Assembly: GCA_035360515.1 (NCBI GenBank)
Contig: DAOSAY010000008.1
Location: forward strand, 12,569-76,568
Direction of reading: 5' to 3'
From: LD21 sp029552825
GTDB lineage: Bacteria; Bacteroidota; Bacteroidia; Bacteroidales; VadinHA17
Length of the DNA stretch: 64,000 bases
A program made the position numbers and the translations under genes. Below, piece by piece: positions 1 through 8,708 of this stretch. The notes under the pieces are model-generated. The model searched no databases, was not told where the DNA came from, and saw only the letters and a list, made by a program, of their open reading frames with translations. The stretch's first letter is position 1; every line of letters starts with the position of its first letter.

Positions 1-409
1 CCTCCCTGATAATTTTTCTTACTTTCTCAGATGTACCCACTGGCACTGTGCTCTTTATCACAACCACAACATATGATTTAATGTTTTTCCCTATCTCTGA
101 TGCTACCTTAAGTACGTGTTGAAGGTCGGCACTTCCATCTTCGCCAGGGGGTGTGCCTACCGCAATGAAAATGGCCTCTGAGCCTTCCAGACTTTTTTCC
201 AAATCGGTGGTGAATGATAAACGTCCCTTTTCAATATTTCTCTTCATCATTGGTTCCAGGCCCGGCTCATATAGCGGTGTTTTGCCTTCCTGCAAAAGCT
301 TAATTTTTTCTTTATCAATATCTACACAGGTTACCGTAACACCTGTTTCAGCAAAACAGGTTCCTGTTACCAGCCCTACATAACCGGTTCCGGCTACAAC
401 AATTTTCAT
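1..409 (-). CDS. ugd: UDP-glucose 6-dehydrogenase family protein, 5' part only
   Basis: The reverse strand from 409 reads out of the window as an open frame of at least 136 codons. It begins MKIVVAGTGYVGLVTGTCF, the N-terminal NAD-binding Rossmann motif (GxGYVG) of the UDP-glucose/GDP-mannose dehydrogenase family. It continues through the family segments AVGTPP and KSTVPVGT. The enzymes oxidise a nucleotide sugar to the uronic acid, usually UDP-glucose to UDP-glucuronate, for capsule or exopolysaccharide. The catalytic cysteine and the C-terminal half lie beyond the window, so the substrate cannot be settled. A TAnnTTTG promoter element lies about 40 nt upstream of the ATG. Confidence 0.9.
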   Translation of the reverse strand, partial: MKIVVAGTGYVGLVTGTCFAETGVTVTCVDIDKEKIKLLQEGKTPLYEPGLEPMMKRNIEKGRLSFTTDLEKSLEGSEAIFIAVGTPPGEDGSADLQHVLKVASEIGKNIKSYVVVVIKSTVPVGTSEKVRKIIRE

Positions 410-449
410 AAAGTTTATTTTAAATTTTTAATCAGATTATCCGTTCCTG

Positions 450-457
450 CAAAGATA
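450..457 (-). promoter_or_regulatory. -7 promoter element for the ugd-type gene
   Basis: On the reverse strand the bases read TATCTTTG, an exact match to the Bacteroidota -7 element TAnnTTTG, about 40 nt before the ATG. No clear TTTG was found at the -33 position. Confidence 0.5.
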
Positions 458-636
458 ACACATCAGATGAATTAAGAAAATCCGCCATTAACATACAATC
501 GCTTTACTCTTTTTTTCAACAGTGGACTTGAAAACTAAAGAGATGTTGTGTTCAAGCTGGAAACAGCCCACAGTCATAAGGTACTATTTTTTTATTAAAA
601 ACCGTCTTGAATTTATGATGAATCGAAAAAATAATT

Positions 637-644
637 TATCTTTG
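637..644 (+). promoter_or_regulatory. -7 promoter element for rpsA
   Basis: TATCTTTG matches TAnnTTTG exactly, 62 nt before the rpsA start. The nearest TTG upstream (607-609) is 27 nt away, longer than the usual 19-20. The leader between this element and the ATG is AT-rich and has no clear hairpin. Confidence 0.5.
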
Positions 645-706
645 CAAACCTGTTTAAATCAATATAATGTCTAACTTATTAATTATTAGTTTATTAAATT
701 AAATTT

Positions 707-2821
707 ATGACAAAAGGCAAAGAAAAAACAATCGATCTTGAAGGAATTGAAAAAAACGACTCCATTGAGAATCAGGAGGCGGAACCATCAGGAAAAGAAT
801 TAAATGAAGAATTGAAAGAGGGCGTTGAAACTCTTTCTGCAGCAGAACCGGAATCTGAGAAGGTGCAATTATTTGAAAAGTCACCTGTAGTTTCTGAAAA
901 AAAGGAAAAGCCTGAACGTAAAAAGGCAGCTTCTGAAGCTGGACCAAAAAAAAGCACTTCAAAAGAGAGAGTGGCATCCGGGAAAACCAGAGCGAAAGCT
1001 GAGCCAGCAGCGGAAGCGAAAGAAAAAGTTATCGAAGAAAAAGTAATGCCGGGAGATGAATTCAGCTGGGAGGAATTCGAAAGTAAAGAAAATCGCATTT
1101 CACCGAAATATGCTGAATATGAGGCTGTTTACGACAAAACCCTTTCAACTATTGCAGAAGACCAGGTTGTTAAGGGTACGGTTATTCAGATGACCAACCG
1201 TGAAGTCGTTATCAACATAGGCTACAAATCTGAAGGTGTGGTGAGTCTGAATGAATTCAGATACAACCCGAATCTAAAGGTTGGTGATGTTGTTGATGTT
1301 TATGTTGAAAGTACAGAAGACAAAAAAGGTCAACTTGTTCTTTCCCACAAGAAGGCACGGGCTTTGAACTCATGGGAAAGAGTTAACCAGGCATATGAAA
1401 ATGATGAAATTATAACGGGTTATATAAAATGCCGGACTAAGGGCGGGATGATTGTAGATGTTTTTGGAATTGAAGCATTCCTCCCGGGTTCACAGATAGA
1501 TGTGAAACCAATCCGCGATTATGATGTATTTGTCGGAAAGACAATGGAATTCAAGGTTGTAAAGATCAATCATGAATTCAAGAACGTTGTTGTTTCTCAT
1601 AAGGCACTCATTGAAGCAGAGCTTGAACAGCAGAAGAAGGAAATAATTTCCAAACTTGAGAAGGGACAGGTTCTGGAAGGTGTTGTCAAAAACATCACTT
1701 CATATGGTGTATTTATTGATCTGGGAGGTGTTGACGGACTAATACATATAACAGACCTTTCATGGGGACGCATAAATCATCCTGAAGAGATTGTGCAGCT
1801 CGACCAGAAACTTAATGTTGTTATTCTTGATTTTGATGATGAGAAGAAGCGTATAGCCCTTGGTCTCAAACAGCTTACACCTCATCCGTGGGATTCACTG
1901 GATCCAAACCTCAAAGTTGGTGACAAAGTAAAGGGTAAAGTTGTTGTGCTTGCCGATTACGGAGCATTTGTTGAGATTGCTCCCGGGGTTGAAGGATTGA
2001 TTCATGTATCGGAAATGTCCTGGTCACAGCACCTCAGAAGTGCTCAGGAATTCCTCAAGGTGGGCGATGAGGTGGAGGCAGTTATACTTACCCTCGACAG
2101 AGAGGAAAGAAAAATGTCACTTGGCTTGAAACAGCTGAAACCCGACCCATGGCAGAATATCGAAGAAAAGTATGCCGTTGGCACAAAACATAAAGCCCGT
2201 GTAAGGAACTTCTCCAACTTTGGTGTGTTTGTAGAGATTGAGGAAGGTGTCGATGGACTGATTCATATATCAGACCTTTCCTGGACGAAGAAAATCAAAC
2301 ATCCTGCAGAGTTCACTTCAATAGATGCTGAAATTGACGTTGTGGTTCTTGAGATTGACAAGGAAAACAGAAGATTAAGCCTTGGACATAAACAGCTTGA
2401 AGAGAATCCGTGGGATGTGTTTGAAACAATATTTACCGTTGATTCCGTTCATGAAGGTACCGTAGTTGAGATTTACGATAAAGGTGCCGTTATAGCACTT
2501 CCTTATGGTGTTGAAGGATTTGCTTCTCCAAAACAGCTTATTAAGGAAGACGGAACAATGGCAAAAGTTGATGAAAAACTTAAATTCAAGGTTATAGAAT
2601 TTAATAAGTCGGCAAAGAAGATCGTTGTTTCCCATACAAGAGTTTTTGAAGATGAGAAAAAGGCTTCGGAAACGGCAGGGAAAAAACCGGCAGAAAAGAA
2701 AAAGAAGACAACAAAGAAGGCTAAAAGCGGGATTGAAAAAACAACTCTGGGTGATATAACAGATCTTGCGGCTTTAAAAGAAGAACTGGAAGAAAAACAG
2801 AAGAAAACTTCCAAAAAATAG
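707..2821 (+). CDS. rpsA: 30S ribosomal protein S1 with long charged N-terminal extension
   Basis: Ribosomal protein S1 binds mRNA and delivers it to the 30S subunit. At 704 residues it shows about six tandem S1 (OB-fold) modules from roughly residue 150 to 640. The later ones carry the repeated signatures VDGLIHITDLSW and VEGLIHVSEMSW. Residues 1 to about 115 are low-complexity Lys/Glu/Ser/Ala-rich and precede a conserved-looking FSWEEFES stretch where many Bacteroidota S1 proteins begin their conserved part. The last 60 residues are another Lys-rich tail. The ATG at 707 is the only sensible start that keeps the frame open, but the extension is probably disordered. The STAS gene follows after a 37-nt palindromic spacer. 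Confidence 0.95.
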   Translation: MTKGKEKTIDLEGIEKNDSIENQEAEPSGKELNEELKEGVETLSAAEPESEKVQLFEKSPVVSEKKEKPERKKAASEAGPKKSTSKERVASGKTRAKAEPAAEAKEKVIEEKVMPGDEFSWEEFESKENRISPKYAEYEAVYDKTLSTIAEDQVVKGTVIQMTNREVVINIGYKSEGVVSLNEFRYNPNLKVGDVVDVYVESTEDKKGQLVLSHKKARALNSWERVNQAYENDEIITGYIKCRTKGGMIVDVFGIEAFLPGSQIDVKPIRDYDVFVGKTMEFKVVKINHEFKNVVVSHKALIEAELEQQKKEIISKLEKGQVLEGVVKNITSYGVFIDLGGVDGLIHITDLSWGRINHPEEIVQLDQKLNVVILDFDDEKKRIALGLKQLTPHPWDSLDPNLKVGDKVKGKVVVLADYGAFVEIAPGVEGLIHVSEMSWSQHLRSAQEFLKVGDEVEAVILTLDREERKMSLGLKQLKPDPWQNIEEKYAVGTKHKARVRNFSNFGVFVEIEEGVDGLIHISDLSWTKKIKHPAEFTSIDAEIDVVVLEIDKENRRLSLGHKQLEENPWDVFETIFTVDSVHEGTVVEIYDKGAVIALPYGVEGFASPKQLIKEDGTMAKVDEKLKFKVIEFNKSAKKIVVSHTRVFEDEKKASETAGKKPAEKKKKTTKKAKSGIEKTTLGDITDLAALKEELEEKQKKTSKK

Positions 2822-2826
2822 AAAAA

Positions 2827-2844
2827 AAGCTTAAATTTAAGCTT
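2827..2844. repeat. 18-bp perfect palindrome between rpsA and the STAS gene
   Basis: AAGCTTAAATTTAAGCTT is a perfect palindrome. It is followed directly by a further partial copy (TTTAAATTTAAGC, ending at 2854), so alternative hairpins are possible. There is no T-run after it, so it is not a standard terminator. It fills most of the 37-nt gap between the two genes. Confidence 0.5.
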
Positions 2845-2858
2845 TAAATTTAAGCCTT

Positions 2859-3200
2859 ATGGATTTCAATATTGAGACCCGCAATAACAGTACACTGATT
2901 CAGGTTCAGACCGAAAAGCTTGATACTCATGTAGCTCCGGCCCTGAAATCTGAACTTGTACTTGTTTCCGGTAAAGGTGAAAAAAACATCATCCTTGACC
3001 TTGGAAAATGTCAATACTGTGATTCCTCAGGCCTGAGTGCCATTCTTGTGGCAAACAGGTTATGCAAAAATGCAGGAGGTACTTTTGTTTTATGCGGCCT
3101 CAATGAGGCAGTGGAACGATTAATTACCATTTCTCAGCTCGATACTGTTCTGACCATTACAGATACAGTTGAAGAAGCTGAAAAAATAATATCATCGTAG
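2859..3200 (+). CDS. STAS-domain anti-sigma factor antagonist
   Basis: This 113-residue protein is a single STAS domain, the fold of SpoIIAA/RsbV-type anti-anti-sigma factors that bind a partner kinase or anti-sigma factor and are switched by serine phosphorylation. The phospho-site motif DSSG is present at residues 55-58, followed by LSAIL as in the family. No serine kinase (RsbW/SpoIIAB type) is adjacent. It sits 24 nt before the RNase Z gene and is probably cotranscribed with it. The sequence does not show which partner it binds. Confidence 0.88.
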   Translation: MDFNIETRNNSTLIQVQTEKLDTHVAPALKSELVLVSGKGEKNIILDLGKCQYCDSSGLSAILVANRLCKNAGGTFVLCGLNEAVERLITISQLDTVLTITDTVEEAEKIISS

Positions 3201-3224
3201 GCTGTCAGCATTGCAGGAACGAAG

Positions 3225-4148
3225 ATGAAATTAACCATTCTGGGAAGCAGTTCCGCATTGCCGACATCTGCAAGAAATCCATCCGCTCATGTACTTAATG
3301 TGCATGAGCGTTTGTATTTAATTGACTGCGGTGAAGGAACGCAGATGCAAATGAGAAAATACGGTATACGCATTAGTAAAATAAACCATATTTTCATAAG
3401 CCACCTCCACGGAGACCATATATTCGGACTATATGGACTTCTTTCCACTTTTAACCTTATGGGCAGAACACTCCCCGTCAACATATATGCACCCGAAAAC
3501 TATGGCAAAATCCTGAAATCTCATCTCAGTGATTTTGACATACAACTGAGTTATAATATTAATTTTACCCCGCTGAAAGGCAGAAAACCTGTCCTCATAC
3601 TCGATGATAAGTATCTTACTGTTACAGCCTTCCCCCTGAAACACCGCGTTCCTGCATTTGGTTTCCTATTTCGTGAAAAACTACAGGACCGCAGGATAAA
3701 AAAGGAAATGATTTCACTGCATAATATCCCGATCTCAAAAATGCATGGAATTAAAAAAGGGGAAGACCTTGTAAAAGATAACGGTACGGTTGTAAAAAAC
3801 GAAGAGCTTACAATCCCACCTCCTGAACCGCTGTCGTATGCCTACTGCAGCGATACCCGGTTTTTCAAACAGCTTCCATCATATGTAAGAAATGTTAGCC
3901 TCATATATCACGAAGCTACATTCGATAAGGAAAAGGAAGATCTTGCAGAGCTGACAGGCCATTCAACAACTACCGATGCTGCAACTGTAGCACTTAAAGC
4001 AGGAGCAGGTAAACTGCTAATCGGGCACTTTTCATCAAGATACAAAGATGTAGATCAGCTGGTTGAAGAAGCACGTTCAATCTTTCCTGAAACTTATGCG
4101 GCCGAAGACGGTAAAACCTATTTAATAACACATAACAAAATATCCTGA
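3225..4148 (+). CDS. rnz: Ribonuclease Z
   Basis: RNase Z removes the 3' trailer of tRNA precursors. The 307-residue protein is a metallo-beta-lactamase-fold enzyme with the zinc motif HLHGDH at residues 60-65. Further expected ligand regions are present: FPLKHR, CSDTR, the HEATF segment and GHFSSRY near the C-terminus. The length matches the short (bacterial) form. It is preceded by the STAS gene and followed 34 nt later by guaA, all in one direction. Confidence 0.94.
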   Translation: MKLTILGSSSALPTSARNPSAHVLNVHERLYLIDCGEGTQMQMRKYGIRISKINHIFISHLHGDHIFGLYGLLSTFNLMGRTLPVNIYAPENYGKILKSHLSDFDIQLSYNINFTPLKGRKPVLILDDKYLTVTAFPLKHRVPAFGFLFREKLQDRRIKKEMISLHNIPISKMHGIKKGEDLVKDNGTVVKNEELTIPPPEPLSYAYCSDTRFFKQLPSYVRNVSLIYHEATFDKEKEDLAELTGHSTTTDAATVALKAGAGKLLIGHFSSRYKDVDQLVEEARSIFPETYAAEDGKTYLITHNKIS

Positions 4149-4182
4149 AAGTCGGTTATATTTAAATTAAATTTTATAGAAG

Positions 4183-5712
4183 GTGCAGGAGAAAATTATT
4201 ATACTCGATTTTGGTTCACAATACACTCAACTAATCGCAAGGCGAATAAGGGAACTTAACGTATATGCCGAAATCTTTCCTTATAACCGATTCCCTGAAC
4301 CCGATAGAAATGTAAAAGGTGTAATCCTTTCCGGTAGCCCGTTTTCGGTAAGGGATGAAAATGCGCCCTTCCCCAACCTTGAAGGAATAAGAGGTAAACT
4401 ACCCCTGCTTGGGATATGCTATGGAGCTCAATATCTGGCCCATTGCTGTGGTGGAGTGGTTCTGCCTTCAGAAAAAAGAGAATATGGGAGAGCAATGTTT
4501 TACGTGAAGGAAATTGAAGATCCACTTTTCAGAGGAATAAGCTATGGAACACAGGTGTGGATGTCGCACGGAGATACAATTACCAGATTACCTGCAGATT
4601 ATATTATAACTGGTTCAACTGCTGACATAGATATAGCCTCGTTTAGAGTATCAGGTGAACCAACATGGGGCATTCAGTTTCACCCCGAAGTTTACCATAC
4701 TTCCGAAGGTAAGAAAATCCTTGAAAATTTTGTAAAGGAAATATGTGGCTGCAGCGGCGACTGGACACCGGAATCGTTTATTGAATCTGCCATAAAGGAA
4801 ATCAGGGATAAAACCAAAGGTGAAAAAATTATTCTGGGTCTTTCCGGAGGGGTTGACTCAACTGTGGCAGCAGTATTGCTTAACCGTGCAGCTGGCAGTA
4901 ATCTTGACTGCATTTTTGTTAATAACGGACTTCTTCGGAAAAATGAGTTCGAAAATGTGCTTGAGTCATATAAGAAACTTGGTCTGCGTGTCAGAAGTGT
5001 CGATGCATCCGATATCTTCCTGAAGGAGCTTGAGGGTATTAGCGAACCGGAACAAAAGCGAAAAATAATCGGAAGGGTATTCATCGAGGTATTCGAGTCG
5101 GAAGCCGCAAAGATAAAGAATGTTAAATGGCTGGCTCAGGGTACCATCTATCCTGATGTGATAGAATCAGCTTCAGTAAACGGCCCTTCAGCGACAATAA
5201 AATCGCATCATAATGTGGGAGGACTGCCAGAAAAAATGAAACTTAAAGTCATCGAACCCCTGCGCTTGCTTTTCAAAGACGAAGTAAGAAGGGTGGGTAA
5301 AGCTCTCGGTATACCTGATGAAATTCTGAACAGACATCCTTTCCCGGGACCTGGCCTGGCAATCAGAATAATCGGACCAGTAACTAAGGAAAAGCTGAGA
5401 ATTCTCAGGGAAGCCGACGAAATTTTTATTGAAGGACTTAAAAAACATGGTTTGTATGATAAAGTATGGCAGGCTGCCGTTATATTATTACCTGTTCAGT
5501 CGGTGGGGGTTATGGGAGACGAGAGAACTTATGAAAATGCGGTGGTACTGAGAGCCGTTGACTCAACTGACGGAATGACAGCTGACTTTTCAAGGTTGCA
5601 ATATGATTTCCTTGGCAATGTCGCAAGTGAAATTATTAACAAGGTGAAGGGAATAAACAGGGTAGTTTATGATATAAGCTCAAAACCTCCTTCAACAATT
5701 GAGTGGGAATAA
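4183..5712 (+). CDS. guaA: GMP synthase (glutamine-hydrolysing)
   Basis: GuaA converts XMP, ATP and glutamine to GMP. The 509-residue protein has the class I amidotransferase domain with nucleophile Cys79 (GICYGAQ) and His167/Glu169 (FHPEV). The ATP pyrophosphatase domain carries the P-loop SGGVDS at 221-226, and the GMP-binding C-terminal dimerisation domain ends in the typical KPPSTIEWE. The start codon is GTG at 4183. The family N-terminus (IIILDFGSQY) follows at once, so no earlier start is needed. Confidence 0.97.
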   Translation: MQEKIIILDFGSQYTQLIARRIRELNVYAEIFPYNRFPEPDRNVKGVILSGSPFSVRDENAPFPNLEGIRGKLPLLGICYGAQYLAHCCGGVVLPSEKREYGRAMFYVKEIEDPLFRGISYGTQVWMSHGDTITRLPADYIITGSTADIDIASFRVSGEPTWGIQFHPEVYHTSEGKKILENFVKEICGCSGDWTPESFIESAIKEIRDKTKGEKIILGLSGGVDSTVAAVLLNRAAGSNLDCIFVNNGLLRKNEFENVLESYKKLGLRVRSVDASDIFLKELEGISEPEQKRKIIGRVFIEVFESEAAKIKNVKWLAQGTIYPDVIESASVNGPSATIKSHHNVGGLPEKMKLKVIEPLRLLFKDEVRRVGKALGIPDEILNRHPFPGPGLAIRIIGPVTKEKLRILREADEIFIEGLKKHGLYDKVWQAAVILLPVQSVGVMGDERTYENAVVLRAVDSTDGMTADFSRLQYDFLGNVASEIINKVKGINRVVYDISSKPPSTIEWE

Positions 5713-5779
5713 AGAGTATTCAATAATTTTGTTCTGCGTAAGTATTATGAATTTTTTAATTAAAACTCAAAAAAATAAA

Positions 5780-7384
5780 ATGAAGAAGCTTATTTTCAGT
5801 GCGTTGGTTTTGGTTCAGCTGATAATGATATCATTGGAAGGTGCTAGTGGTCAGGTGCTTTCAGAGAATACATTTAAACTGGGAAGGACACTATCGCTGA
5901 TAGATGCATATTATGTTGATACAGTTAATATTAATACACTTACCGAAAAGGCTATTGTAGCAATGCTTATGTCGCTTGACCCTCATTCCTCATACATTTC
6001 AGCAAAAGATGTGAGGGAAATGAATGAGCCATTACTTGGAAATTTTGAAGGCATCGGCATTCAATTTAATATACTTCATGATTCTATCGTTGTGGTGGAA
6101 CCTATAAAGAATGGCCCAGCTGAAAAAGTAGGAATCAAAGCAGGTGACCGGATTGTGAAAATAAATGACGAGAACGTCGCAGGAATAAACATAAGCACAG
6201 AAGGTGTTAGAAGCAGACTGATGGGGCCGAAAGGTACAAAAGTGGATGTTACGGTTTACCGTAAGGGCCAGAGTCAATTATTCTATTTCACAATTACAAG
6301 AGACAGAATACCCATAAACAGCCTTGACGCAGCTTATATGCTGAATCCTGAGACGGCATATTTCAAGTTTAACAAGTTTGCGGCAACAACTGAAAAGGAA
6401 TTTATTGAAAAACTTACAGCTATGCCGGTTAAATCAATTAAAAATGTAATTATAGACCTGAGAGGAAATCCTGGTGGGTATATGCTTGCAGCTGTTGCAC
6501 TTGCGAATCATTTTCTTGATGGAGAAAAACTTGTGGTCTTTATGGAAGGCAGAAAAACACCTCGCGAAGAATTCAAATCAAATGGCAAAGGATTGCTTAC
6601 CAATTGCAATCTCGTTGTACTAACTGATGAAAATTCAGCCTCTGCAAGTGAAATTTTTGCAGGTGCAATTCAGGATTGGGACCGTGGTGTTATTATGGGA
6701 CGCAGGACATTTGGTAAAGGACTGGTGCAGAATGGCTTTTATTTAAACGACGGGTCTCAGATAAGACTCACCATAGCCCGATATTTTACCCCAACCGGAA
6801 GATCCATACAGAGCCCCTACAATGAGGGCTATCAGAAATATATTGAAAACTTTTTAAGACGATTCAGAAATGGCGAAACACTTAGTGCCGATAGTATAAA
6901 ATTTATAGATTCACTTAAATGTAGCACACTCGTAACGCGCCGCACAGTTTACGGCGGTGGCGGCATAATGCCAGATGTGTTCGTTTCGGAGGATACTACT
7001 TATTATTCTGAATATTATGCCGGACTTATCAGAAGAAGTGTATTCAATTCATTTGCACTGGAATATTCCGATAAAAACAGGGAGAAAATAATGAAGACGT
7101 ACAAGGATTTTGAAGACTTTAAAAAGAAGTTTACTTTCAGTGATGAAGACATTAGATGGTTCATTAAAATGGGTGAAGAAGCAGGAGTTAAATACAATGA
7201 AAGCCAGTTTCGTATATCACACGACCATATTCTGAAAGTTCTTAAAGCTCTGGTAGCAAACAATTACTGGCAGACCACTGAATATTTCAGAATATATAAT
7301 GAAGGTGACAGGGTTATAGAAAAAGCTTTAATGCTGCTTGCAAACCCTGCAGAATATAAAAAGATACTTGGTTACCAGAATTGA
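5780..7384 (+). CDS. S41 family C-terminal processing peptidase, exported
   Basis: This is a tail-specific protease of the CtpA/Prc family acting in the periplasm. The ATG at 5780 gives 534 residues with a clear signal peptide (MKKLIFSALVLVQ...GASG). An upstream TTG at 5699 stays in frame but overlaps guaA and would bury the signal, so it is not used. A PDZ domain spans about 90-175. The S41 core follows, with the serine segment SASASE at about 286-291 and the general-base lysine in FGKG (Lys313). The last 150 residues form an all-helical tail with no clear match. It lies 67 nt after guaA and may share its transcript. Confidence 0.93.
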   Translation: MKKLIFSALVLVQLIMISLEGASGQVLSENTFKLGRTLSLIDAYYVDTVNINTLTEKAIVAMLMSLDPHSSYISAKDVREMNEPLLGNFEGIGIQFNILHDSIVVVEPIKNGPAEKVGIKAGDRIVKINDENVAGINISTEGVRSRLMGPKGTKVDVTVYRKGQSQLFYFTITRDRIPINSLDAAYMLNPETAYFKFNKFAATTEKEFIEKLTAMPVKSIKNVIIDLRGNPGGYMLAAVALANHFLDGEKLVVFMEGRKTPREEFKSNGKGLLTNCNLVVLTDENSASASEIFAGAIQDWDRGVIMGRRTFGKGLVQNGFYLNDGSQIRLTIARYFTPTGRSIQSPYNEGYQKYIENFLRRFRNGETLSADSIKFIDSLKCSTLVTRRTVYGGGGIMPDVFVSEDTTYYSEYYAGLIRRSVFNSFALEYSDKNREKIMKTYKDFEDFKKKFTFSDEDIRWFIKMGEEAGVKYNESQFRISHDHILKVLKALVANNYWQTTEYFRIYNEGDRVIEKALMLLANPAEYKKILGYQN

Positions 7385-7683
7385 AATTACTCAATATAAA
7401 TGATTTTAGCATTAAGTCATTGAATAACAGATAAAAAGATAGTTAAAACAGTATGACAGCGGTATCTGAACAAATTACTGTGATTGATTTCAGGGATATA
7501 TTATTCAAATCAGGGGAAAAAAGCCATACGTCAAAGAAAATAGGCCATTTACAGCATGATTTTAACATATTCGTCAAATAATTATAAATTTACTGGTGAG
7601 AATTTGCAGAATTTTAGTTACTTTGGATTTTTATTATATTTGTTACTGAAAAAGTAAGAGATCTTTTTCTAAAGGAAGATTAG
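7385..7683. other. 299-bp intergenic region before the SiaB-type gene
   Basis: AT-rich spacer. It holds an exact -7 element near its 3' end (7635-7642) and an open frame of 42 codons (7453-7581) that has no ribosome-binding signal and no recognisable product. No RNA gene or terminator is convincing. Confidence 0.5.
7635..7642 (+). promoter_or_regulatory. -7 promoter element for siaB-siaC
   Basis: TATATTTG matches TAnnTTTG exactly, 42 nt before the ATG at 7684. The -33 position reads TTTTAG, a weak match. Confidence 0.55.
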
Positions 7684-8241
7684 ATGGGCTTTGATGTAGA
7701 GAGCTACCTCACGGAGCAGAAAAACGGCGAAGTTATCCTTTATTATAAGGGTAACATTGATTCTGAAGTCATTAATCATGTGCTGGATACTGTGGAGGAT
7801 AAGCTTATTCAGGTAAATGAACAGGCTAAACTCCGGAAGAAAGTATACAATGTTCTGGTTGAGAGTCTTCAGAATCTCTACCATCATGTTGACAAAGTGC
7901 CAAGTGATTTTGAGGACCAGTCGGCTGAAAAATATGGACTTCTTATGGTTAAAAAGATAGAGAACGGATATAAGATCATAACTGGCAATTTTATAAGAAA
8001 AGAAAACATTGAAAAGCTGGAAGAGAGAATCAAGAGGATTAACCGATCGAGTCAGGAAGAGATAAAGGAACTCTATAAATTTATTCTTAACCATCAGAGA
8101 ATTACCAATAAGGGAGGAGGGGGACTCGGATTGGTTGATATTGCCAGGAAGACAGGGAACAAACTGGGTTACCAGTTTAAAGATTACGACAATGAACATG
8201 CATTTTTTTATCTTGACATACTTGTGGACAATTCAGAATAG
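7684..8241 (+). CDS. SiaB-family protein kinase
   Basis: The 185-residue protein resembles SiaB (DUF6272), the small GHKL-like kinase that phosphorylates SiaC in Pseudomonas. Visible ATPase features are an N-box-like helix (LVESLQNLYHH) and a glycine-rich GGGGLGLVDIAR segment near residue 150, which would cover ATP. The SiaC-like gene follows 26 nt later, which strongly supports the call. The phosphatase SiaA and the diguanylate cyclase SiaD of the Pseudomonas operon are not nearby, so the downstream output must differ or be encoded elsewhere. Confidence 0.82.
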   Translation: MGFDVESYLTEQKNGEVILYYKGNIDSEVINHVLDTVEDKLIQVNEQAKLRKKVYNVLVESLQNLYHHVDKVPSDFEDQSAEKYGLLMVKKIENGYKIITGNFIRKENIEKLEERIKRINRSSQEEIKELYKFILNHQRITNKGGGGLGLVDIARKTGNKLGYQFKDYDNEHAFFYLDILVDNSE

Positions 8242-8267
8242 GAAAACATTAAAACAATAATAATATT

Positions 8268-8648
8268 ATGGAACCGATCATCATTGAAGGAACAGCCAAG
8301 ACACCAAGCGTAAGATTTGACGCTAACACCGGTATTTTTGAGATTAAAGGGCGTTCAATTCCCGAAAACTCGGTTGAGTTTTATAAACCAATTGTTGAAT
8401 GGCTTGATAAGTATAAAGAGAATCCATTGAGCAGAACAGAGGTAAATATCAAGCTTGAATATTTCAATACAAGTTCTTCAAAATGCATTCTGGATGTTTT
8501 TAAAAAGCTGGAAGCTATTCATAAGGCAAAGAATGAAGTTCAGATAAACTGGTATTATGAGGAAGACGACGAAGATATGCTTGAAGCTGGTGAAGACTAT
8601 GAATCTATTATCAGAGTGCCTTTTAAGATGATCGAAATAAGTGATTAA
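8268..8648 (+). CDS. SiaC-family regulatory phosphoprotein (DUF1987)
   Basis: The 126-residue protein matches the SiaC/DUF1987 family, whose Pseudomonas member is phosphorylated by SiaB on Thr68 and binds a diguanylate cyclase when unphosphorylated. Here the corresponding motif YFNTSSSK places a threonine at exactly residue 68. The middle ends in an acidic EEDDEDM patch. A strong terminator closes the two-gene operon 30 nt downstream. The binding partner in this organism is unknown. Confidence 0.88.
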   Translation: MEPIIIEGTAKTPSVRFDANTGIFEIKGRSIPENSVEFYKPIVEWLDKYKENPLSRTEVNIKLEYFNTSSSKCILDVFKKLEAIHKAKNEVQINWYYEEDDEDMLEAGEDYESIIRVPFKMIEISD

Positions 8649-8678
8649 CAGTAATTTAATACATGGCTGTTTCATTAT

Positions 8679-8708
8679 GACGTCCGGCCAGCCGGGCGTC
8701 TTTTTTTT
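8679..8708 (+). terminator. Rho-independent terminator after siaC
   Basis: A GC-rich stem (GACGTCCGGC / GCCGGGCGTC, one G-U pair, 2-nt loop) is followed by eight T residues. It overlaps the first bases of the convergent transporter gene's stop region. Confidence 0.9.

Noticed and set aside
4692..5084. 130-codon open frame on the reverse strand inside guaA
   Set aside because: It lies fully inside a clear, conserved gene on the other strand. It is a shadow frame.
5699..5779. 27-codon upstream extension of the S41 peptidase from a TTG
   Set aside because: It overlaps guaA and would place the signal peptide inside the protein. The ATG at 5780 gives a proper signal peptide.
7453..7581. 42-codon open frame between the S41 peptidase and siaB
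   Set aside because: It has no ribosome-binding signal, no recognisable product and an AT-rich codon pattern. It is not supported as a gene.
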